64,000 bases of DNA from Morella rubra (lineage: Eukaryota; Streptophyta; Magnoliopsida; Fagales; Myricaceae): the NCBI GenBank assembly GCA_003952965.2, contig CM025855.1, positions 23,080,907-23,144,906 of the forward strand. The letters are read 5' to 3'. Under the pieces are notes generated by a model. The model worked only from the letters and a program-made list of their open reading frames with translations. It did not search any database and was not told where the DNA came from. The position numbers and the translations under genes were made by a program. This document shows positions 1 through 17,432 of this stretch, one piece after another. Positions within the stretch are counted from its first letter, which is position 1; each line of letters begins with the position of its first letter.

Positions 1-2480
1 ATTAACTACAAATTACAATGATGATGATGATCTTCAACTGCTATATGTTGAACTCTTCCAATCGTTTAAGTTGGAATATGCGAGTGTCTAGGCGTATATA
101 TCTATAGTTAATCAGAAGTTATTGACCAATTGTAGCCTGTAGGAACCCAAACCCATTAACAGAGGTGTGAATTAGAAACGCGTAGGCTGCTCAAAGGTCC
201 CCATAGTGCAACCAAAGTCGTATCGTCAAGTACTAATACTGCATGCCTCTGTAACTGAGACCAAGACAGATGGCCGATAACATGATTCATTTATAGTATG
301 CAGACAATGTCCTTCATGTTGGGAAAATGTAGAACTTGGACAAAGTTGTAACTATAACTTAACTTTCTTCCTCTACCACCCTATGTGGAAAGAAAAGGTC
401 TATAAAAGATATTTAATCAAATTTACTTGTGTTTCCTAACAAATTCGATTCAGGAAAGAACAATTTTGTATTTGTAAAATAACAAATGTGCCACGTTCAT
501 ACAAAATATTTAATTTAAGGCGCATCTACATTCGTATCAGTGAATGAACAGTTCATAGATAGCTGTTTTAATATATAAGTTAATATAAATTGCGGGAATT
601 TGCTAATTCAATAAGTTTCTTCTCGCTGTCTTTCCCTAGGTGGTCCCTATTTCTATAAATTTAAATATCTATTTTCATCTAAAAAATCTTGGATGATGTA
701 AAACATCCTTCTTTTTGATGAAAACTAAGAACCTAGCTAAACTAGACCCACTCTATGCTAGGGCTAGGGTTTAGTTTAGCTAAACTAGACCAAATCACTC
801 TATAGCAGGCTAAGGGTTTGAGCTCAAGAGTTTATCAAACATAATTATCCAGAATTAATAATTGCTAAACAAAGTTTACCTCGTAATCACTAAACAGGCC
901 AAGCTAAACAAACAACAAATCACTAACTAAAGTTGAATGAAAGCAAATCTGCTCTAAATTTGATTCTTGAGCTCTTAATTAACTGAGCTTGACCCGAACG
1001 AAGCCTAGAAGCCTAGGTTGTCCGATATAGAAAGCACTGCTGCACTATATGGGTTCCTACATGTATGACAAAATTGTACACTGCCGGAAAATGATGGCTA
1101 ACATGGTCTCAAGTCTACCCGCATCACACGATGGTACTAATTTGGAATATGGATTGTGATATTTTAAAATTACATAGTGTTTGGAGGTTTAAAGCTCATA
1201 CGAAAGATAACATTTGAAATTTAGAACTCATGAAATACTGTCAATGATTTGTGGACTCACTGTGTTCACTCTTAATTTATTATTGAGGAATAGATACAAT
1301 CAGACAATGTCTTAGTTGGGTTCCTATTACACAACAGAAACAGTCATGGGCCCAAGGAAACACACAAAGCCCAGCAGAGTGATTGGCCCAAGGAAAATTG
1401 ATCACATAGTCTGACCCACTATCAAGCGGTTGAGAATCTACCATTTAAGAGAGACTATTCTTACCCGATTTTATTTAAATTATTTACACAGTCAGAGCAC
1501 AGATTTTATTTAAATTAAAAGGGTAAGCCGTGGTAAATGGTTTTTTTTTTTTATTATTTGAAAATATATTAGCGTCTATATGGATGCTAATATATGTGCA
1601 CTATTCTAAGGGTCCAGATTCATAAAAAGAATTAAAAAGATTAAATCCAACTTAATTTATATGCTACACGGTAACGAGAAATGGAAGGGTTGCAAGGCAC
1701 GTCCCAACATGTACATGTTGTACTCTTCTAAGATTGCATCACGCCATTGCTTAAGGTCAAAATTATCCCTTTTAGTGCAAAAAGTAAGCAATAGATTTTT
1801 CCCCTCACCATCAGAATAATTCAATTTTTTTTTTAATTAATCCAAATTATTCATTCCAAGCAAAAAAATTATGCAATACTTATCCAACCATGCATTCATT
1901 GTTGGAGATTGGAGGCAGAGGACCACATCTCCTTTTTTCCCTTTTTTTTTTTTTTTTTTTTTTGGCGCGTGTGTTTTGGTTTGGGTAAGTGCTCAGGACC
2001 GCTCCGTGATACCTTAAATAAGAGGCATTACTAGTCATAGAAACATCCCTGAGATTTCCATTTCCATCCATTTCTTAAGAGTTGCACCCCCAGAGAAACA
2101 TCACTCAAAACAGAAAGAGCTTCTCTTCTTCTCACCCCTAGTCCCACCCCCCTCTAGCATACCTCAAACAAGTAAGCTCTACAGTCTACCCCCCTGGCTG
2201 TGCTTCTGTTATCTCTTGTCATTTATAACAACATATACATATATACATCTATTTTTGGGTTATCTTGTTCTAATCCCAATTTTTGTTCTTTCATGTTCTT
2301 CTATTTTTAGGTGTAGCTAGCCCCTTTTCATCACTACTTCGACATTTTTGTTGCTCGCAAATAAATGATCAGAAAAATCTTTTGTGTTTCATGCACTTCT
2401 AGAACAATCTTACGAGTAATCGTATTTTTCGATCTAGCAGAAAGGCAGCAGGAGAAAGTCATTGGATAATCAAGGAGATC
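1..2480. other. AT-rich upstream region of the MADS-box gene
   Basis: No coding region is recognisable here. It is AT-rich DNA with a roughly 45-48 bp imperfect tandem duplication at about 730-822 and a long T run near 1938-1963. The last 400 bases probably hold the 5' leader of the MADS-box gene. A good donor (CAA|GTAAGC near 2170) and a possible acceptor (GGCAG near 2449) suggest a 5' UTR intron, which is inferred only. No promoter element could be assigned with confidence. Confidence 0.4.
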
Positions 2481-7214
<4,734 letters not shown>

Positions 7215-10200
7215 CTCATCAAACTGATGACATACTAGTACCACTTTATGAGAACTGCTGCATCGTATTAGTACTAATCCCATTAATATGTCGTCGAACT
7301 TTGCAACAGATTACAACTGCAATAATGAATATGGTCGACAACGTCTGTGGGTGCCTATCCATCATGTCTCATCAACCGGTTGCGCAGTGGACATTTAAAC
7401 TTCTACCAGTGAGATCTCATGCTTCAGCTACTAGAAAAACTCATTAAGCAGAATGATCATCTTATTTGGTATGAACTTTCGTACGGAGAAAACTTTAGAT
7501 TGATGTCTAATGTTCCTAGCTATCTGTGTAAATTAATACAGGAAAGCACTCTTTGTGCCAACTGCTGTTCTACCTTTCTTGTACTGTTGCGATCAATTGA
7601 AATGAGTACTGTTAGTGGTACCCTTATAACCTTCATTTGTTTCAGGAGAATTAATCATCAGTATCTGTAAGAAAAACAAATCTTCAGAGCCTGCCCTCAA
7701 AATCTACCCTAGCGGCATATTCTTTACTGGTTTTCTGAAAAGTTCGAAAACTCAAAAGGGAAAGAAAGAAGTAAACCACAAAAAACACAGAATGAGCAAA
7801 GACTAACACAACTTTTAACATATCCCGAAAACAAAGATGAAGATCCAGCTTAATTTGTAAAGCTGGGAACTCATGACCGATGTGGTGTCACAATTGACTG
7901 AGCACACAAGCATGCAAGGATTCTCATCAGAACAATGGCACTTGCTCGGTGCAATTAAAAGATATTAATTATAAGCTATTTAAGTCATGTACCAAGAAAG
8001 CTGTGTCAGAAATTAAATTAGTAACTTTACTTTTTCTTTATCCATAATGTATTTGGGAGTAAGTGTATCCTCTAACATGCCCTTTTTTAGAAAAAAGAGC
8101 TTGCCCTCTCACATACTCGAGCAAATCTTGCTAAGGTCATATTCAACTACACTGTAGTTACTTACGAGTGAAAAATTATGAAACAGAGAACACAATATCT
8201 CCATGTTATAAAAAGAAAGAAGACCTTGTGAACAGCTTGTGAGCAGGCCGCAAGCATAGCGGCATGAGTTTGAAGGATATCAAAACTGAAGAGGCAGTGA
8301 ATGACAAAAAATCGTAAAAACAGAAAAACCTGTTGAGATTCTCCGGTACTGACCAAGGGTATATATATAAATTCCTTCCTAGTGTCTCGAGAAACAAAAA
8401 GAGCAGAACAAGTAGGAAACAGTAGCTTGGAAAAAAAAAAACAGTACGAAACACTAGCCTTAGGATAATAAACTTCCAATAAAAGAAGATTTTGACTGAA
8501 AAAAAGCACTAAAAAGTTAAGATGACAGTAGAATCGGACCACAATCCGTACCCCTAGCTAGGCTCTAGACTCTAGCCCTAGGTGATGGGCTCGTTTCCAT
8601 TACCATCAGGGAGGAAAGCCGAAAAATTCAACGAGGACTCGGCTTGTTTCGGAGAAAGAATTAACCGATATATATGGAAAAGTCTGCTAAATCTTTTTTC
8701 CTGCATCCTGTAGTAAATTTAACTAATTAATACAAATAAAAGTATCCAAGTTGTAGTGATGTTGTGATTGATAATGACGCGATGAGCATTCAATCTATAC
8801 TGTAGTTCTCACAAAGCGTATGCATCATTGTCCGCGTCGTGAAACGATGCATGTACTTCCAAATCTAAGGTACCGGTTTCCTTGACCAAAAAATTCTGCT
8901 CCCACAGGCGTGCGTCATGGAATGAGCATGTAATAAACTATTTCTTTTTCCTTTAAGATCAGGATCTTCAATTATACTTTGTTTTCTCTATAGGCCTAAA
9001 CTCAAACAATTCTTTCTTTCTTTCTTTTTGGTTCTTCTTTATGACGAGGGAAAATGAATAAGTAAAAGCACGAACTTACCATTGTATAGACATCTAAGAG
9101 AAGGAACCTACGGGGAAATAGAATAAAAGGGTGGGTAAAAACAAGTCACAAGACGTTTGCTTTAGAAGCCTCTGTAAGAGCACAAATTAAGAGCGGAAAG
9201 GGAAACAAGAAGGTATACTCATCAAATGCAATTACTTCGCTCAGGCAAAAAAAACAAAAACGAAATCAATTACAATTACAATTATGTTTTCATGCAATAA
9301 AGAAACCAGGAAGAGTACTACTTGATTGAAAAACACGAGCGTTGTTGAATTTGAACCAATATACATTACAGGAAAAAGGTGAAAAATAACAAAGAAGAAG
9401 GCAAGAAAGTGAAACGAATAGTTCCAAGGTTTACCAGCCAGTGCAGATCAGCCATAGATGGCAACTTCAGTGCCAGCAACCTGCAAAATGGATGGTAGGT
9501 AGAACACAAATAAGCCCAAGTAAAAGCAGAGAGGGTCGTAGCCAAAACATTTATACTTGGGCAATGAACTGCCGCTTGCAGGGCTAAAATGACAAGTGCA
9601 ACGAGCCGTAGGAGTACAGCAGATTTAGCATCCCATAGCTGCGGCAAAATCATGACGAAACATAATACTTGGAAGGGAAATGGAGCGGTACAAGAAAACG
9701 TTGTACGAGGAATGAATGAGCACGAGGAATGGAAATGTGGGGAACACTTGTACCTGTCCGACAGGCGGGCGGCTCTGAATTTAATAGTGTTATATTTTGG
9801 TGTTCTTGGTTTCCGCCGCGAAAGGAATACAGTTACGTAGTAGGTGTCCGTGGCTTGATTTCCACCACAAAGAACACCATGGAACTTTGAGCACGAGTGG
9901 GATTTCCTTAGTTGCCGAGGAGTAAGATTCCCTCACGTGAAGGAAAAAGGCTGCCCACTTGCACATTCTTTCGGGCCGATTGCAGTAGCGCTCCTCTTTT
10001 TCTACTCCCATTGGTATCCTTCTAGTTCTACAGGAGTAACTGGACCCAGGAATTAGTCTTCTCTTCCTGCATGGTCGTTACTCGGCTTTCATTGAACGAA
10101 CGCATGGACAGTGAAGGGATCGTGAACCGGTGATTGAAAATTTAGAAGGGCGTCTCCTGCTGATCATCCTGCGAGACGGCCATATATGATGGTTTTTTTT

Positions 10201-10546
10201 TTTTTTTTCGTTTATTGGGTAGGGAGGAGGTTAGACGACTGTCGTTTTGTTGAAGTCACATTTGCCCAGTCACATCTTTAGCCCTAAAGGGTTTAAATCA
10301 AACATTGACTGGTGACTGGTCCATGTTGTCGTAAGACGAAGATATGTGACAGCCTGACAGGCGACGGTGGGACGGGAGGCGAGAGCATGCTGCTAGAGGA
10401 TTAAGGAGATCTTTGTTTTCGTCCATTTCTTCTTTTTTTTTTTCTCAAGAGAACGTTATTTACTTTGGGAGCATCGATAGGTCATTTTTGGTTCTAAAAT
10501 TGCAGTCGGTTGTTCATGTTGTAATTTATATTATAGTTGTTTGTTT
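7215..10546. other. Intergenic region with no recognised gene
   Basis: This begins with the presumed 3' UTR of the MADS-box gene. It is otherwise AT-rich with scattered short open frames that lack conserved motifs. A minus-strand frame at 9366-9653 encodes a hydrophobic stretch but matched no family I know. T runs occur near 10195-10208 and 10434-10443. No tRNA, transposon end or coding exon could be supported. Confidence 0.5.
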
Positions 10547-10794
10547 TGTTGAAGTCTATGCAGTCCAATGCTTCGCGGCGGCGTCTGCGTCCAAATCTAT
10601 TATTTTGGCCTCTATTTCTGTTACACCTAGATAGGGTCTTTTATGTCTTTTATTCTTTCATAGCTTATTTTTCACGTGTATATATTTAGCCTTCTGTACA
10701 GACTCTGTGAGTGGTGAATATACAGAACACGCAGTATTTCTCCAATTTCTCTCTGCGAATTCTTCTTCTCCTTTAGACACTCTAAAACTTTACA
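10547..10794 (+). repeat. Copia 5' LTR
   Basis: This 248 bp terminal repeat runs from TGTTGAAG to CTTTACA and is highly similar to 15433-15692. It contains the shared core CTAGATAGGGTCTTTTATG. Its shorter GCGTCTGCGTCC segment accounts for part of the length difference from the right copy. Confidence 0.93.
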
Positions 10795-10806
10795 TGGTAT
10801 CAGAGC
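10795..10806 (+). promoter_or_regulatory. Primer-binding site, initiator tRNA-Met type
   Basis: TGGTATCAGAGC follows the left LTR directly. This is the standard priming site of many plant copia elements, complementary to the 3' end of initiator methionine tRNA. Confidence 0.93.
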
Positions 10807-10815
10807 ATAACTATA

Positions 10816-12300
10816 ATGGCTGATTCTAGTAAAACCCCTTCTTCAAACCCTCTCGAAAATTTTTCCAACCCAACCAATCCTTACCGATTGAAAACCTTCG
10901 ATAACCCTGGTACCGTTCTAGTTACTGATTTTCTCACCACTGAAAACTATGCTATCTGGTCCCGTTCAATGCTACGAGCTCTTCGAGCTAAAAATAAGCT
11001 TGGATTTGTCAATGGAACTATCCCTAAACCAACTGCAACTGAAACTGTTCTGGTCGATGCCTAGGCAAGATGCAACAACATGGTTGTTTCATGGATTCAA
11101 AACTCCATCAGCTTGCCATTACGATCCTGCGTTGCATTCGTAGATGATGCTCGTGAGATCTGGACCGAACTGAAGGATCGCTTTACCTAGCAAAATGGTC
11201 CCCGTATTTTTGAACTGAAGAAATCGATATCCAATCTTTCACAGGAAGAAGATTCGGTCAGTGTCTACTATGGTAAACTCAAAACATTATGGGATGAACT
11301 CTTGATTTATGAACCCATTCCCGAATGTAGCTATGGCCAGTTGAAGTCCCTTGTTGATCGGTATCAAAGAGACCCTGTTATTCAGTTTCTCATGGGTTTA
11401 CATGACTCCTTCAGTAATGTTAGAGACCAGATTATGTTAATTGATCCCTTACCACCCATTAATAAAGTTTTCTCATATATTCAGCAACAGGAACGCCAAA
11501 GGCAAGTGGCTTCCAACTCTCCTAATCTTGATTCAATTGCTTTAGCAGCTCGTCGGACCTTTGGTAATTTCAAGTCCACTGAAAATTTTAATTCTCGTCC
11601 TGTCTCTGGACAAGTTAAGAGGGAGAGACCCTTTTGTACACATTGCAAGATTACAGGGCATCATTTTGACCAATGTTTTAAGGCTGGTAATGCTGACATT
11701 CCTACTTGCACTCACTATAATCTCAAAGGACATACTGCAGATCGATGTTATAAACTACACGGCTATCCTCCAGGCCATAATTTTTTTGGTCAAGCCCGTA
11801 GTAATGCTGCCCTTACTGCCTCTCCTTTGCTACAATCTGATCAAGATCTTCCTGATGCTAATGGGGACCCGATTTCACTCACCAAAGGGCAATACAATGA
11901 GCTTTTAACATTGCTCAGATCAAAGGAATTCTCTTCTGCTTCACCATCTGCTAACCAGACTCAGACTTTTCTTACACCATCATCCCATAATCCACCTGCT
12001 TGTTCTATATCTGGTATAACAATAATGTCTACTGCTAGCTGTCTTTCAGCTACACGCTCACACACCTCCCCTTCATCGGTTATACCATGGATTATTGATA
12101 CCGGTGCTACAGACCACATGATATGTAGCACCTCATTCTTTACTTCCATTACAGCTTCAGTCAACTATGCAGTTAAGCTTCCCACGGGTGAAACTACACC
12201 TGTTACTCATATTGGAGTTGTAAAAATTTTTGATGCCTTAATTTTGAACAATGTTCTTTGTGTTCCACATTTTAATTTTAACCTTCTTCAACAAAACGTC
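10816..12300 (+). pseudogene. Copia gag and protease region (broken)
   Basis: The gag frame starts at the ATG at 10816 (MADSSKTPSSNP) and shows the plant copia gag N-terminal motif (LTTENYAIWSRSM). It is cut by stops near 11062 and 11188, then reopens from 11302 in the same frame. A CCHC zinc knuckle (CTHCKITGHHFDQC) lies around 11637-11680. A second, imperfect knuckle near 11706 has Tyr in place of one Cys. The aspartic protease motif WIIDTGATDHM lies at about 12088-12120. After about 12290 the frame is lost before integrase. Confidence 0.88.
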
Positions 12301-12479
12301 TTTCTAACCAACTACATTGTTGTCTCTTCTTTTTCTCTGATTTTTATTTTATTTAGGTCCTTTCAACGTGGACAACAATTGAAAAAGGTAGCATGCAGAA
12401 CGGCCTTTATCATTTGCTCAACACACCTGTCTCGCCTACCGACCTCACTACTTGCCTGACTCGATTTCTTCCTCACTCG

Positions 12480-13440
12480 TCTCTTAATTTACCTCTATCG
12501 GCTGCTGTTATGCCCGATGCCACTGATTCTCACATTTGGCATTATAAAATAGGGCACATTTCAGATGTTTAGCTTCATTTTATTTTTGATCCAGTTGTAA
12601 GTAATACTCTCAAATCAAAGAAACACAAACCTTGTTTTACATGTCCTCTTGCAAAGCAACACAGACTCCCTTTTCCACAAAGTATTCACCGCACCACTAC
12701 TCTTTTTAAGATCATTCACTGTGATCTCTGGGAGCCATGTTCCAAGACTGCTCATGATGGTTCCCACTACTTTCTCACTATTGTTGACGATCTATCCCGA
12801 GCCACTTGGGTATATATGCTAAAAAGGAAATCTAATGCGCAACAATGCATTCAATCTTTTTCTACTTTAGTTAAGACCCAATTCAGTACCAAAATAAAAA
12901 TCCTCCGCAGTGACAATGGTCTTGAATTTCATTTACCTGATTTTTAATCCACTAAAAGCATTATACACCAAACCAGCTGTGTCAAAACCCCTCAACAAAA
13001 CGGTCTGGTAGAGCGCAAGCACCAACATCTCCTTCAAGTTGCCCGTGCCTTAAAAATCCACTCTACCATGCCTCTTCAATTTTGGTCAGAATGTATTTTA
13101 ACTGTAGCTTACTTGATTAGCCGAATGCCTACACCCGTCCTCCACAACGAAACTCCATACGAGATCCTTTTTCACACTCTTCCTCAATACTCTCACTTAC
13201 GGGTATTTAGTTATTTAGCTTTTGCCTTCACATTATCTCGTGATAGAAAAAAATTTGACTCCCATAGCAAACAATGTGTCTTTCTCGGTTATCCATATGG
13301 GGTGAAGGGCTATAAACTTTTGGATACATCTTTTACAGCCGAGATGTACTTTTCTATGAGGACCACTTCTTTTTCAAATCCTCATCACTTTCCACATCAC
13401 CTTCCACTACATCATCTCCTTTTGTCTTTACCCATCCTTT
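12480..13440 (+). pseudogene. Copia integrase region (broken)
   Basis: A GAG-pre-integrase remnant (HYKIGHIS near 12538) is followed by an rve-type integrase core. Acidic residues are visible in HCDLWEP, RSDNGLEF and [10 protein letters not shown] stop interrupts the core at about 12945. The stretch 13068-13440 holds the C-terminal integrase part, including [13 protein letters not shown]. The reading frame differs from that of the protease region. Confidence 0.87.
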
Positions 13441-13899
13441 ACCCGATACAATCTCCTTTCCTCCATTAGACACTACTTCCATGCCTTCTCTTATTTTTCC
13501 CATCATCCAACTGCCCAACCTTCGTCTCCTATAACTTATCTTCCTTTTTCTCCATCACCTTCTGACCATTCATCTCCTACAGCTTCATAACCTACTACTT
13601 CTACTTCGGCTCCAACTGATTCCATTATATCTGTCCCTTCTCCTCCAGTTCTTGCTGCTCCTCGCAGATCTACCAGACATCGTATTGCTCCTACGTATCT
13701 CCAAGAGTATCACTGCCCACATGCTGATCCACATTCTCCTCTCAAGCTGGTCTCACGTCTACTTCTCAGTCATCGCCACAAGGGCAGTCCTCTGATTCAG
13801 GTATCTCTTTCCCTCTTTCATCTACTTTATCTTATCAGCATTTATCACCTTCCTTTCGTGCCTTTACCACATCTATTTCTTCCACAACTGAGCCTTCTA

Positions 13900-15332
13900 A
13901 CTATGGTGAAGCTATTCATAATTCTCATTGGTTTCAAGCAATGCTTGATGAGCTCCAAGCTCTTGAGTTTAATTGTACATGGACAGTCACAGATCTTCCT
14001 CCTAATAAGGAGGCCATCGGATGCAAATGGGTTTACAAAGTAAAATATCATTCCGACGGCATTATTGAAAGATACAAGGCCCGGTTGGTGGCCAAAGGCT
14101 TTACCCAGCAAGAAGGAATCGATTATCACGAAACCTTCTCCCCCGTGGCCAAACTAGTCACAGTTCGTACTCTGTTGGCTGTAGCCGCTGTTAAGGGCTG
14201 GGTTTTACGATAGTTTGATGTTCATAATGCTTTCCTCCATGGCGATTTGGAGGAAAAGGTGTACATGCAAAAACTACCTGGTTATCATGTTGGTCAACCT
14301 CATCAAGTCTACAAATTGCATAAGAGTCTCTATGGCCTTAAGCAGGCTTCTCGACAGTGGAATGCAAAATTTACCAGCTCCCTCATTGCTTTCGGTTTCC
14401 AGCAATCGAAAGCGGATTACAATCTCTTTACCAAGGCTGACTCATCCACATTCACCGCTGTTCTTGCCTATGTTGATGATTTAATCGTGGCCAGCTCCCA
14501 TCTCAAGTGTATTTTGGGTCTTCAGAATTTTCTCACTGGACACTTCAAACTCAAGTCTTTGGGTGATCTTAAATACTTCCTTGGAATCGAAATAGCCCGC
14601 TCTCACAAAGGGATACACCTCTGCCAAAAGAAGTATGCCCTTGACATTTTGGCCGACGCTGGTGTTCTTGGTGGCCAGCCTACCACTCTGCCCATGGATC
14701 AAAATTTGAAGCTGGCAAAACACTCGGGTACTCCCCTGTCTGATCCTTCCTGCTATCGGCGCTTGATTGGACGTCTTCTCTACCTCACAATCAGTCGCCC
14801 TGATATTTTCTATGTCACTCAAACACTCAGCCAATATATAGATGCTCCAATTTCTCTTCATTTACAAGCTGCTATGAAAGTTCTTCATTACCTCAAGCGT
14901 GCACCCGCTCAAGGCATCCTACTCTCATCTTCTTCTTCTTTCTCTCTCACTGCTTACTGTAACTCCGATTGGGCCTCCTGCCCTGACTCCCATCGTTCAG
15001 CCATCGGATATTGCGTCTTTCTTGGGGCCTCCTTGATTTCTTGGCGGTCCAAGAAACAGTCCGTTGTATCTCGCTCCTCTGCTGAGGCCGAGTACCTGGC
15101 CATGGCTAGTGTTTGCTGTGAGCTCACATGGCTTAAGTTCATTTTACAGGCTCTCGATGTTCCTCATCCTCAGCCTGCCACTTTACATTGTGAAAATCTT
15201 GCTGCTCTGCACATTGCCTCTAATCCCGTCTTCCACGAACGCACAAAGCACATCGAACTGGATTGCCACCTCATTCATGATCAACTTCAAGTTGGCTTGC
15301 TACAAACTACACATGTGTGCACACAATGTTAG
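13900..15332 (+). pseudogene. Copia reverse transcriptase and RNase H region
   Basis: This is the best preserved part of the element. RT motifs include [29 protein letters not shown] and the catalytic YVDDLIVAS (around 14470). The RNase H part includes YCNSDWASCPDSHRS and SRSSAEAEYLA. A TAG at 14212-14214 interrupts RT where the family usually has Gln. From 14247 the frame stays open for 361 codons. The 3' end runs into the G-rich tract before the right LTR. Confidence 0.92.
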
Positions 15333-15432
15333 CTAGCCGACATCTTCACAAAAGCCCTCCCTTCGACTCCTTTTTATGCGCACCTGTCCAAGATAGGAAT
15401 AGAAAATATCTATTCTCCATCTTGCGGGGGGC

Positions 15433-15692
15433 TGTTGAAGCCTATGCAATCCAATGCTTCTGCTCCCGCGTCCGCGTCCGCGTTCGCGTCCAATTATCTT
15501 ATTCTAACCTCTATTTCTGTTACGCCTAGATAGGGTCTTTTATGTCTTTTATTCTTTCATAGCTTATTTTTCACCTATATATATTTAGCCTTCTGTACAG
15601 ACTCTGTGAGTGGTGAATATACAGAACATTCAGTATTCTCCAATTTCTCTCTGCAAATTCTTCTTCTCCCTTAGACTCTCTGAAACTTTACA
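15433..15692 (+). repeat. Copia 3' LTR
   Basis: This 260 bp repeat matches the left LTR end to end, TGTTGAAG to CTTTACA. It differs by scattered substitutions and by extra copies of a GCGTCC-like hexanucleotide at about 15467-15491. Confidence 0.93.
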
Positions 15693-16752
15693 GGTTTCCT
15701 TGGCAGGTTTTACTCATGATCATACCAATTGAAGTTTCAAGTCGTTGGTTTGAAAAATTTAATGTTGTGATGAAAATTTAGATAAATTGAAGTTTTATTA
15801 AATGTAGTGAAATAAAGTATATTCGGTGAATGATTTAGAACTGTTAAAGTATATTGAATTATAAAATTTTATGTTACTAAAAACTGAAAAAATAAATAAT
15901 TTGATTGAATTATTTATGTCTATTTTGATTGAAATAGAGGATTTTATGGAAAGTTAATGCTTTTGAAGTTTTTATGAATTTTTTTAAAAAAAAATTGTGA
16001 GCCTTTAATTTTTTTTTCTGCAAAAAACGAAGAAATTGAAAATTTCCTAACAGAAAATTTCCGATCTGTTATATTTGGCATGAACAAAATTTAATGGAGT
16101 AAACTTTAAAAAAATTTCAGATTCGCAAATATTTATCACAAAGGAAATAATGCAATCCTAAGTTTTGGCTGAAGAGTCTTATATTAATACTTTAAATTTG
16201 TCTCGTCAGGCCTTTAGCATCTTCAAAAGAAGTAAAAAATTGAGTCAACTACTATTAAGCAGCTGGTCAAAAATATCAATTTTGTGAACAAGAGTACGTG
16301 GGTCTAAATCTTAACATACCTCACTATCAGAATATGAAGTATGTTTGTATTTGAGTAGGCCCGAACAATCAGGCCACCAATTTCTTTCTTATTAAAAGAA
16401 ACAAAAATCTTGATTTGTGACCGGTAGAATGTACATTTAATCGTTAGACAAATATATGTGACAGGCTAGAAGGCAACTGTGGACTATGGAACCATTAAGA
16501 CAGCTTGTACAAAAAATTCACGGCTTGTTAGAGGTGGGTATCAGAATGGAGGGAATCAAAATGACTAATTCTAGTTTTGATACTCATCGGAATCAAATAT
16601 TTGGTTTTGGTTCCATTCCGATAAATATAGTAATGCAACCAGAATAGAACTAAAATTTCTCGAATTAAAAACCGTAAATTCCAATTTTCATTATGTGGGC
16701 TTTTTTGGCTAGATTTTTTTTGGGCTCTAATAAGTCCAAAATGCTTTTAAGG
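15693..16752. other. Spacer between two LTR elements
   Basis: AT-rich DNA without a recognisable gene. The segment 16540-16700 is rich in GGAATC- and GATTCC-like words similar to those at 27340-27530 on the other side of the Tat element, so both may be parts of one older repeat split by that insertion. Confidence 0.4.
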
Positions 16753-17411
16753 TGATGGATGAGTAATTTTTCCATACTACCAAAGCTCATAGTTAGAAGC
16801 CCAAAATAGTGAGGCAAGAATCAGCTCATCTAATGTAGTATGCGTCCTTCGATGATTGGAGGTCCATAAAAGAATCTGACATACATACTTTATCCGGTAA
16901 AGAAAGCTTACGTAAGAAACGATGATTATTCTCTGCTTATTCACTAATTGACGAGTGGAAAGTAAAAGGAAAAAGGTAAGAGGTAGTCAACTCAAGCCGT
17001 CCAGGAAGGGACCAACTCTGACAACGCCGACCTTTGATAAAAGGTGCATGGGACGAAAAAGCTCCAGAGGGTGATGACGCCCGGAGAAAAATAGGGCTGA
17101 GGCCCAAGAAGCCCCTAGGTCTAGACGGAAACTAATAAAGGTACGCGCGAAATACTTTTTCTCATATTCTCTTTCATTGATAATCAAACTAGAGAAAAAG
17201 AATAGATTTTAAACAATTGGTAGCAAACAATGGCATCGAATAAATCCCCCTATGGGGAAGACCCTGAGTCCTAGCTTATTTGATTTACTTGCAGGTAGAA
17301 GGAATGAGAGATTTAACCTTTCAACCCATCCCAAGTGCTAGACTTCAAGTCTAGCTCCCTCGGGCTCTTGGCCCAGTGGACGCTGTGATGGACCGGTTAA
17401 AAATGGCTCCA
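16753..17411 (+). repeat. Tat-element 5' LTR
   Basis: Strong similarity to the right LTR runs from about 16815 (GCAAGAATCAGCTCATCTAA) to about 17400 (ATGGACCGGTTAAAAATGG). The outer 60 bp align only loosely. I set the start at TGATGG and the end at a CA dinucleotide just before the primer-binding site, so the ends may be off by tens of bases. Confidence 0.75.
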
Positions 17412-17415
17412 TAAA

Positions 17416-17432
17416 TGGCGTCATTTATGGGA
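17416..17432 (+). promoter_or_regulatory. Degenerate Tat primer-binding site with hairpin
   Basis: TGGCGTCATTTATGGGA aligns with the conserved Tat start TGGCGCCGTCTGTGGGA. The bases at 17409-17430 also form an inverted repeat, CCATAAAT and ATTTATGG around GGCGTC. Confidence 0.55.

Larger units (their letters stand above)
10547..15692 (+). mobile_element. Ty1/copia LTR retrotransposon, full-length but decayed
   Basis: The element is bounded by LTRs at 10547-10794 and 15433-15692, both starting TGTTGAAG and ending CTTTACA. A primer-binding site TGGTATCAGAGC (initiator Met tRNA type) abuts the left LTR at 10795-10806. A G-rich tract (GGGGGGG, about 15425-15431) lies just before the right LTR. 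Flanking TGTTT and GGTTT look like a 5 bp target duplication with one mismatch. The internal order is gag, protease, integrase, RT, RNase H, which defines copia. Stops and frame changes show it is not autonomous now. Confidence 0.95.

Noticed and set aside
8162..8542. 126-codon Phe/Leu-rich minus-strand frame
   Set aside because: The composition follows from A-rich DNA on the plus strand, and no conserved motif or splice context was seen.
9366..9653. 95-codon minus-strand hydrophobic frame
   Set aside because: It resembles a membrane protein only in composition. No family motif, start context or exon partner was found.
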